Below, one piece after another: positions 22,190 through 32,230 of a stretch of 46,416 nucleotides of DNA (position 1 is the stretch's first letter; each line of letters opens with the position of its first letter). A model generated the notes under the pieces. The model had not been told where the DNA came from and ran no database searches. It saw only the letters and a list, made by a program, of their open reading frames with translations. The translations under genes and the position numbers were made by a program. Origin of the DNA: Geosiphon pyriformis (Eukaryota; Glomeromycota; Glomeromycetes; Archaeosporales; Geosiphonaceae); contig JAAOMT010000590.1 in NCBI GenBank assembly GCA_016748015.1, positions 897,251 through 943,666 on the forward strand, in the 5' to 3' direction.

Positions 22190-22360
22190 GTGCTATGATT
22201 TTTTGAGCAATGCTCATATTGCTGAGCAATATGCTCTAATTTTCTAATATTGCTCCACATTGCTGAGCAATATGCCATGTTTTCTGATATTGCTCCATAT
22301 TGTTGAGCAATGTGCCATGATTTCTGATATTGCTCTATATTGCTGAGCAATATACTCACA
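22190..22360. repeat. ATTGCTGAGCAAT tandem repeats in D left LTR
   Basis: About four units of around 40 bp, each containing the near-perfect palindrome ATTGCTGAGCAAT followed by ATGCCATGATTTCTG-like spacer. They lie upstream of the TATA box on the transcribed strand. Confidence 0.88.
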
Positions 22361-22427
22361 TATTAAATACTATTTTTTTATTGGTCTGCTATTTTCTATA
22401 TCTGTTTTTTTTCTTTTATGAGTAACA

Positions 22428-22440
22428 TTATCTCCTCCTT
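22428..22440 (-). promoter_or_regulatory. Polypurine tract of element D
   Basis: AAGGAGGAGATAA on the minus strand abuts the 3' LTR. The pol stop is at 22441..22443 after DFDRAQY. Confidence 0.8.
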
Positions 22441-24540
22441 TTAATATTGAGCTCTATCAAAATCTTTGTTTTAAATTAATTCTAATACTTCTTTTTCAAG
22501 TATTGTTTGTTCGATTCTGTTCTTCACGTCTTCTACTTGTGTATTGTTTATTTTTTCTCATTGGTTAATAGTTATGGTTTCCATGTCAGAGTATAACAGT
22601 ATTTTTGGATAGTTCTAAAATATATTGTGCAGTCAGTAAATTGTTCTTACATGTAGTGTTGAGTTTGTCTTTTTCCCAATAAATTCTTTGATTTGCTGTA
22701 TTATGTTTTGGTTAAATATCCTTTTGGATTTGTTAATATACAACTCTTGAATATTCAACTTTCGACCTAACTAGTAGTAACAGTATGATATTAGAAGTTG
22801 TTCTGTCCATTGTTTTCAATTCTCTTTTGTAAATTCTTTTGTTGGTGCCATAATAAATATTTTCCCAAAAGTGTTCTTTACTTTTTTTATTATGTTATCT
22901 GACCCATTTTTATTATTCTTTGGTAACTGCTAATATGGCATATTTTTTGTCTTACTTTTGGTGTTTTGATAGCAAATTGTTTGGTTGTTAATGATAATTT
23001 TTAAGTCTAAAGGTTGTTAACTTAAGGCCTAGAATAATTGTTAAGCTATAGTGTAAATATGATCTGGTATTTTCATTTTCTTGGTTGCTTTTGTTGCATA
23101 TACTGTGTCTTTATATACTCTTTTATTGTTTGATTTTATGTGTTTGGTCCAATAATTATGATTGGTTCCAAATCTTGTGGAATCTCATTTGGTTGGACTA
23201 GTATTTGTTGTACTCCTAATTGTGGAATGTTATTGATGGATGATGATGCTATTTGGTAATATGGTTTTAGTCAATCACTATGTGCTGCTTTGGCTAAGAT
23301 TTTGTTGTCTCATCTTAATTTATAAGTTTCATTTCCAAGAATTTCTTTTATGTAAAATGGTCTATCCCATTTGGGGTCAAATTTTCTATTCTATTGTTTT
23401 TCCATTTTGGTATAATGTAAAAGTACTTTGTCTCCAATCTTGAATTCAACTGGTTTGTCTAGTAGTTGATTATTATATCTTTTTTTTTGTTTTTTTTGTG
23501 ACTTTTGGATATTATTAGCTGCTTTTTGTTGTCTGTTTTCCAGTGTTTTCATTAAGTTATATGTTCTTTTCAACAAGATTTCTTGGAAATTATCTTCTGT
23601 TATTGGTTCAGTTGGATATGTATTGACTTTTATCTCAACTGGTAATGTTGCTGTTCTATCATATACCAATTCAAATGGTGTTGCTTGTGTGGTATCTTGC
23701 TTTATTGTCTAATAAGCAAATAATACTGATAGTATAAACAAATCTCATTCTTCTTGATTTTTTTGACTGATTTTGGCAATTGCTTCACACAATGTTTTAT
23801 TAAATCTTTCAACTAAACCATTTGTTTGTGGATGATATGGTGATGATACTGGTCTTTTGATTCCGAATCAGTGACTTAATTCCACTAATGTTCTGTTCAC
23901 AAAGTGAGTTTCTTGATCTAATAGTAGTTCTTTTGAACATTCATGTCGACAAATCAAATCTTGATAAACAAATTTGGCAATGAATTCTGCTTCTGCTCTT
24001 TGAATGGCTTTTGCTTTTGGCCATTTTGTGAGATAGTCCATGGCTACTACAATATATCTGTTGCCTCTGCTGGTAATTGTTAATAGTCCGACTAAATCAA
24101 TTCTAATATAGTCAAATGATTGTCCCATTTTGATTGGTCTTAATGGTTCACTGGGTTTTGTTCCACCTTTTTTTTAATAAGTATTACAATTCTAAACATA
24201 TTAAATAATATCTGGATACATTGATGGCCAATAGTATCTTTTTCTTGTTCTTTCCATAGTTGCTTCTTTATGAAAATGTCCTGCTGTTGAATCTGAATGC
24301 ATGTTAAATAATATTGTCTCTTTCTCTGGTTCTGTGACAACTCTTATTGGTTGATCTGGATTTCTTTTGTTTTTCTGGTAAAGTATATTTTTATAATTGA
24401 TAAAATATTTTGATTGTTGTTTAATATTATTTTGCTCATTTTGAGATAATTTCTCCTTGAACTGTTGAGTATTTATATAATGTTGTAGTTGTTGATATTT
24501 TTGTATATTCATCTTTTGTTATTTTTTTTTGTGTTAAGAT
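22441..24540 (-). pseudogene. Element D pol: integrase and C-terminal extension
   Basis: The HHCC zinc segment has MHSDSTAGHFHKEATMERT and RYYWPSMYPDII (plus about 24201..24300). The second Cys pair is damaged by stops. All three catalytic residues are visible: IRIDLVG (Asp, plus about 24085..24105), LLLDQETHF (Asp, about 23905..23930) and YHPQTNGLVERFN (Glu, about 23805..23840). The linker TATLPVEIKVNTYPTEPI and VEFKIGDKVLLHYTK precede a GPY/F-like region with TAG after EKQ. The Pol tail runs to DFDRAQY-stop directly before the polypurine tract. It is a retroelement integrase with internal stops. Confidence 0.88.
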
Positions 24541-25960
24541 GTTTTAGATTTGTCTCATTCACGACAAACCATTGGCATTTTCATTGTCTTTTCCCTTTTT
24601 ATAATGTATAGTGTAAGTATATGGTGATAGTGCCATTTTCCATCTTAATTGTTTTCCATCTCCAAATTCCTGTTTATAAAGTGCTGTTAATCTCTTGTAA
24701 TCTGTGTATACATCAAACTTCTGGCTCAAGTATTCACTCCATTTCATGACTGCCCAATAAATTGCTAAGTGTTCTAATTCTGGTGTTCCATAATTTCTTT
24801 CAGCTGGAGTTAAACCTTGGCTGGCATATGTGACTGGATGTTCTCTTCCATCCAGTCTTCTTTGTAATAGTACTGCTTCCAATGCTTGGCCTGATGCATC
24901 GGTAGTAATAATGAACAGTTTGTTGTAATCTGGATAGATCAGTACTGAAGCTTGTATAAGCTTTCTTCTTAGAATATCAAAAGCTTCTTGTTGTGCTTCT
25001 GTTTATTCATATTTCACATTTTTGGTTTGGAAATAATTGAGTGGTTGGGCTATCTTGGAAAAGTTTTTGATGAAGTGTCAATAATAGCCTGCAAATTCCA
25101 AGAATGATTTTAACTCCATCATATTGGTTGATACTGAAAAGTTCTTGACTATCTCTATCTTTTCTAGATCTATTTTGATGCTGTCTTTGCTTACTATGTG
25201 CCCTAAAAAGTTTAATTCTGTCTTGTCAAAGAAGCACTTATTGGCATTTAACTTTAGCCCTACTCATTGTAGCCTTTTGAACACTTGTTGTAAATGATAC
25301 AAATGATTATTAAATGTTTTGGAGAACACATTGGTGTTGTCTAAATAAATGACTACTGATTTCCACAACAAGCCAGTATATACTATTTCTATTAGTCATT
25401 GGAATGTGGCTGGCATATTTGTTAAGCCAAATGGCATTACTTCAAATTCAAAATTTCCCTTCTATGTTGTGAATGCAGTTTTTTCTTTGTCTACTGAATC
25501 TATGGCTACTTGCCAATAACCACTATCTAAATCCAATGTTGAGAACTATTTGTTTCTTCCAAAAACATCGAATAATTCCTGAATTTGTGGAGTTGAATAG
25601 CTGTCTCCATGTGTGACTCTATTAAGCTTTCTATAGTCTACACAAAAGTGAATTTTCCCATTTTTTTTCCAGACAAGTACTACTGGTGATGACCATGAGC
25701 TCATTGATGGCTGAATTAACCCATTGTCAAGCATCTGGTTGATTTCTTAATGAATGATTTCATGGCTGGTAGGTGGTACTCTGTATGCTCATTGTTTTAT
25801 TGGCATAGCATCTCCAGTTTTGATCTGGTATTGGATGATGTCAGTTCTGCCGAATTTATTCTTGCTGGCGAAGATGTCATTAAACTTGTTGAGCAATATC
25901 TTCAGCTGCATGTGTTAAAGTGAGTTTAGATTCCCCATATTTATTTGTTCTAATTGTTCT
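24541..25960 (-). pseudogene. Element D pol: reverse transcriptase and RNase H
   Basis: RNase H (24559..24960) shows TTDASGQALEAVL, YGTPELEHLAIYWAV and DVYTDYKRLTALY. The last acidic position (usually NADALS) is NANGLS. RT (about 25011..25900) shows LDNGLIQPSMSSWSSPVVLV, IHFCVDYRKLNRV and YSTPQIQELFDVFG. The catalytic box is YLDN (25336..25347, GAC AAC). KNKFGRTDIIQ marks the pre-RT segment. Several stops at expected Trp and Gln codons are consistent with G-to-A and C-to-T decay. Confidence 0.88.
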
Positions 25961-27030
25961 GGTTGAAAGAAATAACATTTATTTCATTCATATATTGTTT
26001 GTGATATGATGTCAACATATCTACAAAGCTGTGGAAAGTCTGGAATGGGGTTTGGTAGTTGGTCCTCTATTTTATTAGTTAAATGTCCTATGATGGTTCC
26101 TTCTGGTATCTCCATAATCTTTCCAGTGTTGTTGTAAATGGAAATTTTGATGCAGTTGTAATTCCTGGCTGGTGAGATTAATGAGTCCAATTTCTTTTGA
26201 TTCACAACATGCTGTTTCTGTCTCAAAAATCTGGTTCTAATCCTTCATTTTTCTTTCTATAACTACCATATACTGATCATATGGTGGAATGGAAATGGTT
26301 GACTGGTGAAGATAATTTCTTCCTTGTCAATAATCTTTTCTTCCACTATATTAACTGGTATATCTACTCTATCTGTTGATCCAAATCCCTGTATCTTTCT
26401 TGCTGTTATTCCTAATTCTTCTTTATTTCCTACTGATACTAACTAAGCTATTTTGACCAGAGGCAGAAATATTGCCTGCACTATTTTTTTGTTTGGCTCT
26501 ATTACATAGGCCTTTTCTGAATTGTTTTGTAACATAGCAATAATATTTTCCACATATCCTGCATCAATTATTCCTCCTCTAATGTTAATTCCTCTTTTTG
26601 CTAGACTATTCTTAGATGCTAGTTGAACTATTGTGGTTGTTAGAATTTCCAGTGCTATTTTTAGATCAATACAAGTGTGCAAATGTGGTTCTAATTTGAT
26701 GGCATTTTTTCCAGAATATTTTAGATCAAACTCTGCATTAGTATCATGTGCATGTTCTGGCATGATACCTTCATTATTGTCACTGAACTATTTTAGTTCC
26801 TGCTTCTTGGTAAGATTAGGGAGTGTAATATATTGTTTATAGTTTGAATTAGAGTTTGAATCTGCATTAGAATTGTTGTCATTGTTATTGCTATTTTGAA
26901 TAGAGCTAGAACCATTATTTTCATCATCATCGTTGTTGGAGTTTGAATCAGGATTGAAAATTGATTCTAATTCTGATGTGCAGCTGTTGATTGGTTCTTC
27001 TTCTTCTGAGATTGTGTAGATCATGCAGAT
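25961..27030 (-). pseudogene. Element D pol: acidic linker, dUTPase-like domain and post-dUTPase segment
   Basis: This is the clearest copy of the domain. The linker (26788..27024) is rich in Asp/Asn/Ser. A TAG at 26788..26790 separates it from HAHDTNAEFDLKYSG (motif 1). Then come ASKNSLAKRGI (motif 2), GGIIDAGYVENIIAMLQ (motif 3), KKIVQAIFLPLVK (motif 4) and, after a stop, KIQGFGSTDRVD (motif 5, plus about 26370..26395). Five ordered motifs match the trimeric dUTPase family. Motif 3 keeps the catalytic Asp and the Tyr that selects against ribose. The following IYNNTGKIMEIPEGTIIGHL segment is a beta-strand module often found before RT. Enzymatic activity is untested. Confidence 0.82.
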
Positions 27031-27830
27031 TGGTGGATTGTAAATGAGGTCACACTTATTACAATATTGAAAATCACATATAATTAAACAGTGGTTATAT
27101 AATCAAGTATTTAGCTGTGCTAAATGCTCTTTCTGTTCTTCTCTGGTAAGTGCCAAGTTTTGGTAATGCTCATGGAAGTCTTCTGAGTTGGTTTCTATGT
27201 TGAGAAAGACATCTGAATTTAGAATGAAGATGATATCAACCTGTTCAGACAGGTTGTTTTTAACTTCCAGAATTTCACTGGGTGTGGCTCTTTGGACTTT
27301 GGCATTCACCATTTGCCAGATCTCATCCTCGTCATGTGGATAGCCATCCAATTGGTTAATCACTCTATGCCAAATTGTTGTTATGGGCATGTCATGACTC
27401 ACCCAGTTACTGATGAGAATCGTGTACTGGCACGAAGTGTTACATGTTTTTCCTTGACCAGAAATGTCATTCCACATCTCTTCATTAAGTAGCTGTTCAC
27501 CACAAGTGAGACATGGTTTGTTGTTTCACTTGTCTTGGTGCTTTGAATATCTATAGCATTCGTGATAGCATGGTTTGCAGTAATAATGTGTTCACGTCCA
27601 GTGGTTTTCATCTGGTATGATCCATGCTTCCATGGAAAAAAGTTTCTTTTCACAGTCTTTGCATTTAAGTGGAATAAATGGTGGCTGTAATAATGGCTGG
27701 CAAATGGAGTATGAGCTTGTCCATCCTTTGGTTGTGTTTTCTGTGAGTTCAATTTCTCCAAGTATGTTTTTTTCTTTTTCCTTCCCTTTCCTTTTTTCCT
27801 CCCAGCTTATTGTTGGTAGCAACTCACTTT
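27031..27830 (-). pseudogene. Element D pol: Cys-rich putative zinc-binding domain
   Basis: The N-terminal part reads KCKDCEKKLFSMEAWIIPDE, followed about 20 residues later by HYYCKPCYHECYRY. Then come KPCLTCGEQLLNEEMWND and CNTSCQYTILISNW, DGYPHDEDEIWQMVNAKV and a C-terminal LTREEQKEHLAQLNT. The spacing of CxxC ... HxxCxxCY recalls a LIM-type finger, but I do not claim membership. The domain is found at the same place in all four elements. The reading frame has stops (one inside the SKHQDK..NNKPC stretch). Confidence 0.65.
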
Positions 27831-28640
27831 GGCTGTCATCAGTCCAAGCATCGATGATGGTTCTTTAGGTATGTTCTTCTCTTTGTTTTCCTTTTTTATT
27901 GTCATTGTTGTTCCAGAAGAGTATTGGCAGTAGTTTATTGTGGTCGTTGTCAGTCTACGAAACTTGATAGGCTTCCCAGATAGGTTTTTTTTCTTCTTCC
28001 TCAAACTTGATGAGTGGTGCTGGTGTGTTGATAGTCTTGAAGTGGCTGTACATGGCTAGTATACATGTATGTCGACCATTTTGGCTAAGTTGAAGCTCTT
28101 GTATTGTCCAATCTAGTATGGCATTTGTTTTAGTAAGCCAGTCATTACCAACTAGTGCTTGGTATTAAGTGGCTTCCATCACCAAAACTTTGATAGGGAC
28201 TATGATGCCATTGACTTCAAAAGGAAAGTCATCAATCTTGCCAATAAGAGTTTTGGTTGTTCCATCAGCTGTGATAATCCTTGTGCTGGCAGCTCTGTTA
28301 ACTCAGCAACCTAATTGATCCATGAGTTGTTTGGTGATGATGCTGTCAGCTGATCCACTATTCAAGATCAGTTTGATATACTGACCATCGACTTTAGCAT
28401 TAGTATACATCATGGTTATTGGTTTGGTGTCCAGAGTGGCTCTACTGAATAATGGAACTGATGTGATTTCCTCAAGTTTAAATGGAAATATGGTAGCAAG
28501 TGATTCGTCTTCAGTGCTGGCAGCTGGTGGAATGTTGCAAGTAAGTGGCTTTTGGTTGGTTTCTTGTTTGCTAGATGCAGCATCTTCTGAAGTAACCAAA
28601 AGACTTAAGTAGTTCTAGGAACTTGGGTTTTGATTATACC
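27831..28640 (-). pseudogene. Element D pol: retropepsin-like protease
   Basis: The open part 28303..28599 contains KPITMMYTNAKVDGQYIKL and ILNSGSADSIITKQLMDQLG. The catalytic Asp is Asn (AAT, plus 28354..28362). Downstream are IGKIDDFPFEVNGI and LVGNDWLTKTNAILDW-like residues, the usual C-terminal half of a gypsy protease. It would process the polyprotein if the Asp were present. Confidence 0.82.
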
Positions 28641-30828
28641 CAGTTTCTGAATTCTGCTGGCATAATCCTGATGATTAATTTGATGAACTGGAGATTGGTT
28701 AGTGAACCACTATTGCTGATCTCCAGTTTTGGATTACTTTGAATCTGAGATTTTCAGATGTTATTATAGATTGGTTTTAGGGCAGTGTTTGAATTGATTG
28801 TTGTGGTTGATAGATTATTTGTGGCTGCAGTTGATATATTATAGGTGGCTGCAGTTGATATATTTAAGGTTGATATACTGGTGTTTGATAAATTGGCATT
28901 ATTGGCAAGTAAGCGGATTGATATTGATTTTGATTCTAGTAATAATTTGGAGTAAAGAACTGGTGATCGGGATTCTGGTATTAATTTTCCAATTGTGGGT
29001 TACTATAAGCACAGCAATCGGCTCTAATGTGACTTTGTTTACCACAGTTGTGGCAGATTTGCATTTCTTGTTGCCACAGCTAATTTGTTGATGATGATGG
29101 ATGCAACTGATTTTGGAAACAATTTGCATTTCCCTAATTATTATGTCATTGAAGAGACTGATAAATTGGGTGATTGTTAGTTAAGTATCCCTCTAATTTT
29201 TGATTAATGAAATCACTGAATTGTTTCAGTTTAAAATCCAAGTCAGATAATTCATTCATTACTAAATTCACAGCTTGGGCATAGTTGGCTTTTAACTCAG
29301 CAGCTTCAAAATCTCTAGTATAAGTGACTGCAGTAAGAAGGTCTACTGGATATATTAGACATATTCATTAAAGAATGCTACTGCATAAGCCTCTGATGAA
29401 CTGATTTAAGATTTGTGGTACTGTAAAGTAATCAGCTTAGATAGCTTGAATTTGGCACAGATTTCTGTGGAAGTGTCTCAAGTAAGTGGTGACTGCTTCT
29501 GTGTCTTCTTGCTTTAGGGTGGTGAAAGTACTTACCAGGTGGTTGATGCTGTTATTATCACTGAAATATCTTAGGAATTCTATTTTAAATACATTAAAAT
29601 TTTGGGGTTTCTGGGCCAAGCTATAATACTATGAGTTGGTGGTATCTTTTAGGAAATATGGGATAACTTGCATTGTTTTTGCATCATCCCAATTATTTGT
29701 AATGATGGCTTTGGCAATGTCATTGATCTATGCCTGGGCGTCATCCTCTTTACTGGTAAACTTCTCAAGTTTTGCAATTAGTGCCAAAGCTATTGGTGCA
29801 ATCAGTTGCTGTTGTTGTATTAGTGGTTGAAGCTGTTGTTGCAGTTGTTGACCTGGTTGCTAGATAAGTTGCTGTAGTGGTGGCTGTTAAAAGGGTATTT
29901 GCTGTTGTTGAATTGGTTCAATAATCAGTTCAATTGGTGGCTGATCGATGACAATATTTGGAGGTAAGTTTTGTTAATTAATTAAGTTAAGGTTTCAGTT
30001 GTTCTGATTTGGTGGAGTTTTGATTTCTGGATTTTCTAAATTTTGATTTTGCTAAGTCTGAAAATTTGGAGTCCCAATATCTGGGTTTTCAGTAATTGAG
30101 TTCTGATAAGTGAATTTTTGATTTTCAGATTCTTCTTCTTTTTCTTTTTCTTCTTCTTCTTCTTGTTTTTTTTCTGATTCAGTTGGTTTCTACGGATCAG
30201 TAATTCTGAAATCTGGTTAAGGTGGTGGTGATTGAACTCCTGATGGTATTGGTGATCTCAATTTGAATCTCTCAAAGTATGTGCCATATGGTCCTAATAG
30301 ATCTTCTTTCCTTTGTTTACTTTGGAATGGAAATTGTCCAAATGTTGATGTTGTGTTTAATATAGACATGCCTGCTAATGTGATATTGATGGTGCTTCCA
30401 GGAGTATAATAATATGATGGATTTGTAGGTAATTTAATTTTGTGTTTCTTTTAAGTAGGTGGTTGGATCCATTGAAGTGTTACTGCCAGTGTTTGTAATT
30501 TTCCTTTGTCTTTACTGGCATAAGTGATTGGGTATCTTTGTTGTATGTGATGTTCAATTTTTTTATTAATCTCAGTGATGATAGATGCAAAATTATAATT
30601 TGTTGGTAGGCTGGTGTTTTGGATTAATTTGTGATAAAAAGTTTCTCTCACTGATTCAGTGTTTACTAGTGTTTTTAACAAATAGGCAATTCTTTCGTTG
30701 ATGTAGAAATTAAAGGCTGATTCTGCTGATATCTGATTGTGGTTCAATCCCAAGTGTTGACAGTAATGTTGAAATAAGGATTTCACGAATTCTAAATGGT
30801 TTGCTTCTATACTTTCTGATTCTGCCAC
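28641..30828 (-). pseudogene. Element D gag with intact CCHC knuckle
   Basis: The reading frame opens at a GTG in AACAGTGGCAGAA (30826..30828), and there is no ATG between it and the primer-binding site. Domains in order are: N-terminal helical domain (ESIEANHLEFVKSLFQHYCQ), then SKQRKEDLLGPYGTYFERFK, a Glu/Lys-rich run (plus about 30130..30175) and a poly-Gln run (about 29800..29905). Next is the Gag core (LARFTSKEDD-like, FNVFKIEFLRYFSDNNSINH, QILNQFI, AQAVNLVMNELSDLDF). The knuckle at 29014..29055 is C-HN-C-GKQS-H-IRAD-C. The tail is Asn/Gln/Tyr-rich. Internal stops occur at expected Trp and Gln positions. Confidence 0.88.
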
Positions 30829-30869
30829 TGTTGATTTATTTGTTGGTGCTGGTTCTCTGTAAGATTATA

Positions 30870-30886
30870 CTTCACAAGGAGCACCA
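30870..30886 (-). promoter_or_regulatory. Primer-binding site of element D
   Basis: The minus strand reads TGGTGCTCCTTGTGAAG, 2 nt inside the 5' LTR. It is nearly identical in A, B and C, so all use the same tRNA. The inferred primer would end ..GGGAGCACCA or a transition variant. Confidence 0.78.
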
Positions 30887-31289
30887 AATATTACAGGTAA
30901 TTATTTGGTTGTTGGAGTAGATAATAAACCCATAACTTGGTACTTGAAGCTGTTGATGATGGAATCTAAAGATGTATTATTTAAAGGTTTTGTCATGAAG
31001 TTTTTTGTATAATAGACAGAGATTCAGTGGTAATAGTTTTATCTGTAGCTTCCCGAAACCACACTTTCATCAATTTTTTTCTCAGCATGATGACCGGTGT
31101 TTCTTCTGGTAAGCTAATCTCAATCAAGTGTCCTACCCTTATTTCTGGGTCTTTTACCAATGCTATATCCTGACATCAATACCCCATGCATTAATCCTTA
31201 ATAGAGTTAGTAATATCAACAATTAAGACAAGAAAATAAAAAAAATAACATAAAAATAAGTCAAGGCAATGAACACGTTAGTATCTCAT

Positions 31290-31314
31290 CAATAGCCATA
31301 ATCAAGAGCTATTG
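31290..31314 (-). ncRNA. Conserved LTR hairpin, D right LTR
   Basis: CAATAGC-CATAATCAAGA-GCTATTG. The stem is perfect. Confidence 0.62.
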
Positions 31315-31499
31315 GTCCAGTGTAGTTATGTATCAATGACTATTAACATAAAGTGTTGATAGTGGAGAGTGGATTTGGATGGTAAATGATTTATTAATTT
31401 ATTATTTGTGAATAGAAAATTTCTAACTAACTGCCTTTTTTTCTACTTTTAATGCTATTGCTATATATACATGATTGATGTTTTACAAGATTGCTCACA

Positions 31500-31685
31500 T
31501 TCCCGAGTGATATGCTATGATTTCTTGAGCAATGCTCACATTGCTGAGTGATGTGCTCTAATTTTCTAATATTGCTCTACATTGTTGAGCAATGTGTCAT
31601 GTTTTCTGACATTGTTCCATATTGCTAAGCAATATGCCATGATTTCTGACATTGCTCCATATTGCTGAGCAATGTACTCACATGC
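31500..31685. repeat. ATTGCTGAGCAAT tandem repeats in D right LTR
   Basis: Partner of the array at 22190..22360, with four to five units of about 40 bp. Variants such as ATTGCTAAGCAAT show C/T and G/A decay. Confidence 0.86.
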
Positions 31686-31746
31686 TAAATACTATTTTCT
31701 TATTGGTCTGCTATTTTCTATATCTGTTTTTTTTTTATGAGTAACA

Positions 31747-32230
31747 CCATTTTGTGAGATAATTCATGACTACTACAATATATTTGTTGCCTCTGCTGGT
31801 AATTGTTAATGGTCTAACTAAATCAATTCTAATACATTTGAATAGTTGTCCTACTTTGATTGGTCTCAATGGTTTACTGGTTTTTGTTTCACCTTTTCTT
31901 TAACAAGCATTACAATTTTTAATATATTGAATAATATTCAGATATATTGATGGCCAATAATATCTTTTTCTGGTTCTTTCTATGGTTGCTTCTTTATGAA
32001 AATGTTCTGTTGTTGAATCTGAGTGCATGTTGAACAATATTGTCTTTTTCTCTGGTCTTGTAATTACTCTGGTTGGCTGATCTGGATTCTTTCTGTTTTT
32101 CTGGTAAAGTATATTTTGGTGATTGATAAAGTATTTTGATTGCTGTTTTATGTTGTTTTGTTCTTTTTGAGATAATTTCTCCTTAAACAATTGGGTATTT
32201 ATATAATGTTAGAGTTGTTGGTATTTTTGT
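31747..32230 (-). pseudogene. Element B pol: integrase N-terminal zinc domain
   Basis: The open part is 31900..32190: MFKEKLSQKEQNNIKQQSKY, then MHSDSTTEHFHKEATIERTR and RYYWPSIYLNII, ending with NCNAC. This is the HHCC zinc domain, with both His and both Cys near expected spacing. It is followed by the first part of the core up to TKW, where D is inserted (CCAT duplication). Confidence 0.85.

Larger units (their letters stand above)
21567..22427 (-). repeat. Element D left (3') LTR, 861 bp
   Basis: It shares its termini and R/U5 half with the A and B LTRs, but the distal half differs. In place of GAATTC-type repeats it has ATTGCTGAGCAAT repeats. It contains a TATA box (plus 22139..22149) and the hairpin at 21968..21992. 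Confidence 0.95.
21567..31746 (-). mobile_element. Element D: Ty3/gypsy retrotransposon inserted in B's integrase
   Basis: The ends are TGTTACAGG at 21567 and GAGTAACA at 31746, with CCAT on both sides (21563..21566 and 31747..31750). The LTRs are 861 and 858 bp and total length is 10,180 bp, with no further insertion, making it the most complete element here. Its Gag-Pol is the best preserved for the zinc knuckle, dUTPase motif 5 and integrase DDE residues, but stops remain in every domain. The first 172 bp of the two LTRs differ at 16 sites by my count, all transitions. Confidence 0.96.
30889..31746 (-). repeat. Element D right (5') LTR, 858 bp
   Basis: It starts TATTACAGG (TG to TA) and ends GAGTAACA. 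Its promoter region has a TATA box (plus 31461..31469) with the ATTGCTGAGCAAT array upstream (31500..31685), and the hairpin at 31290..31314 downstream. Confidence 0.95.

Noticed and set aside
22190-22360. Possible CRISPR-like array
   Set aside because: Units are imperfect tandem repeats without unique spacers, they recur in the partner LTR, and the genome is eukaryotic.
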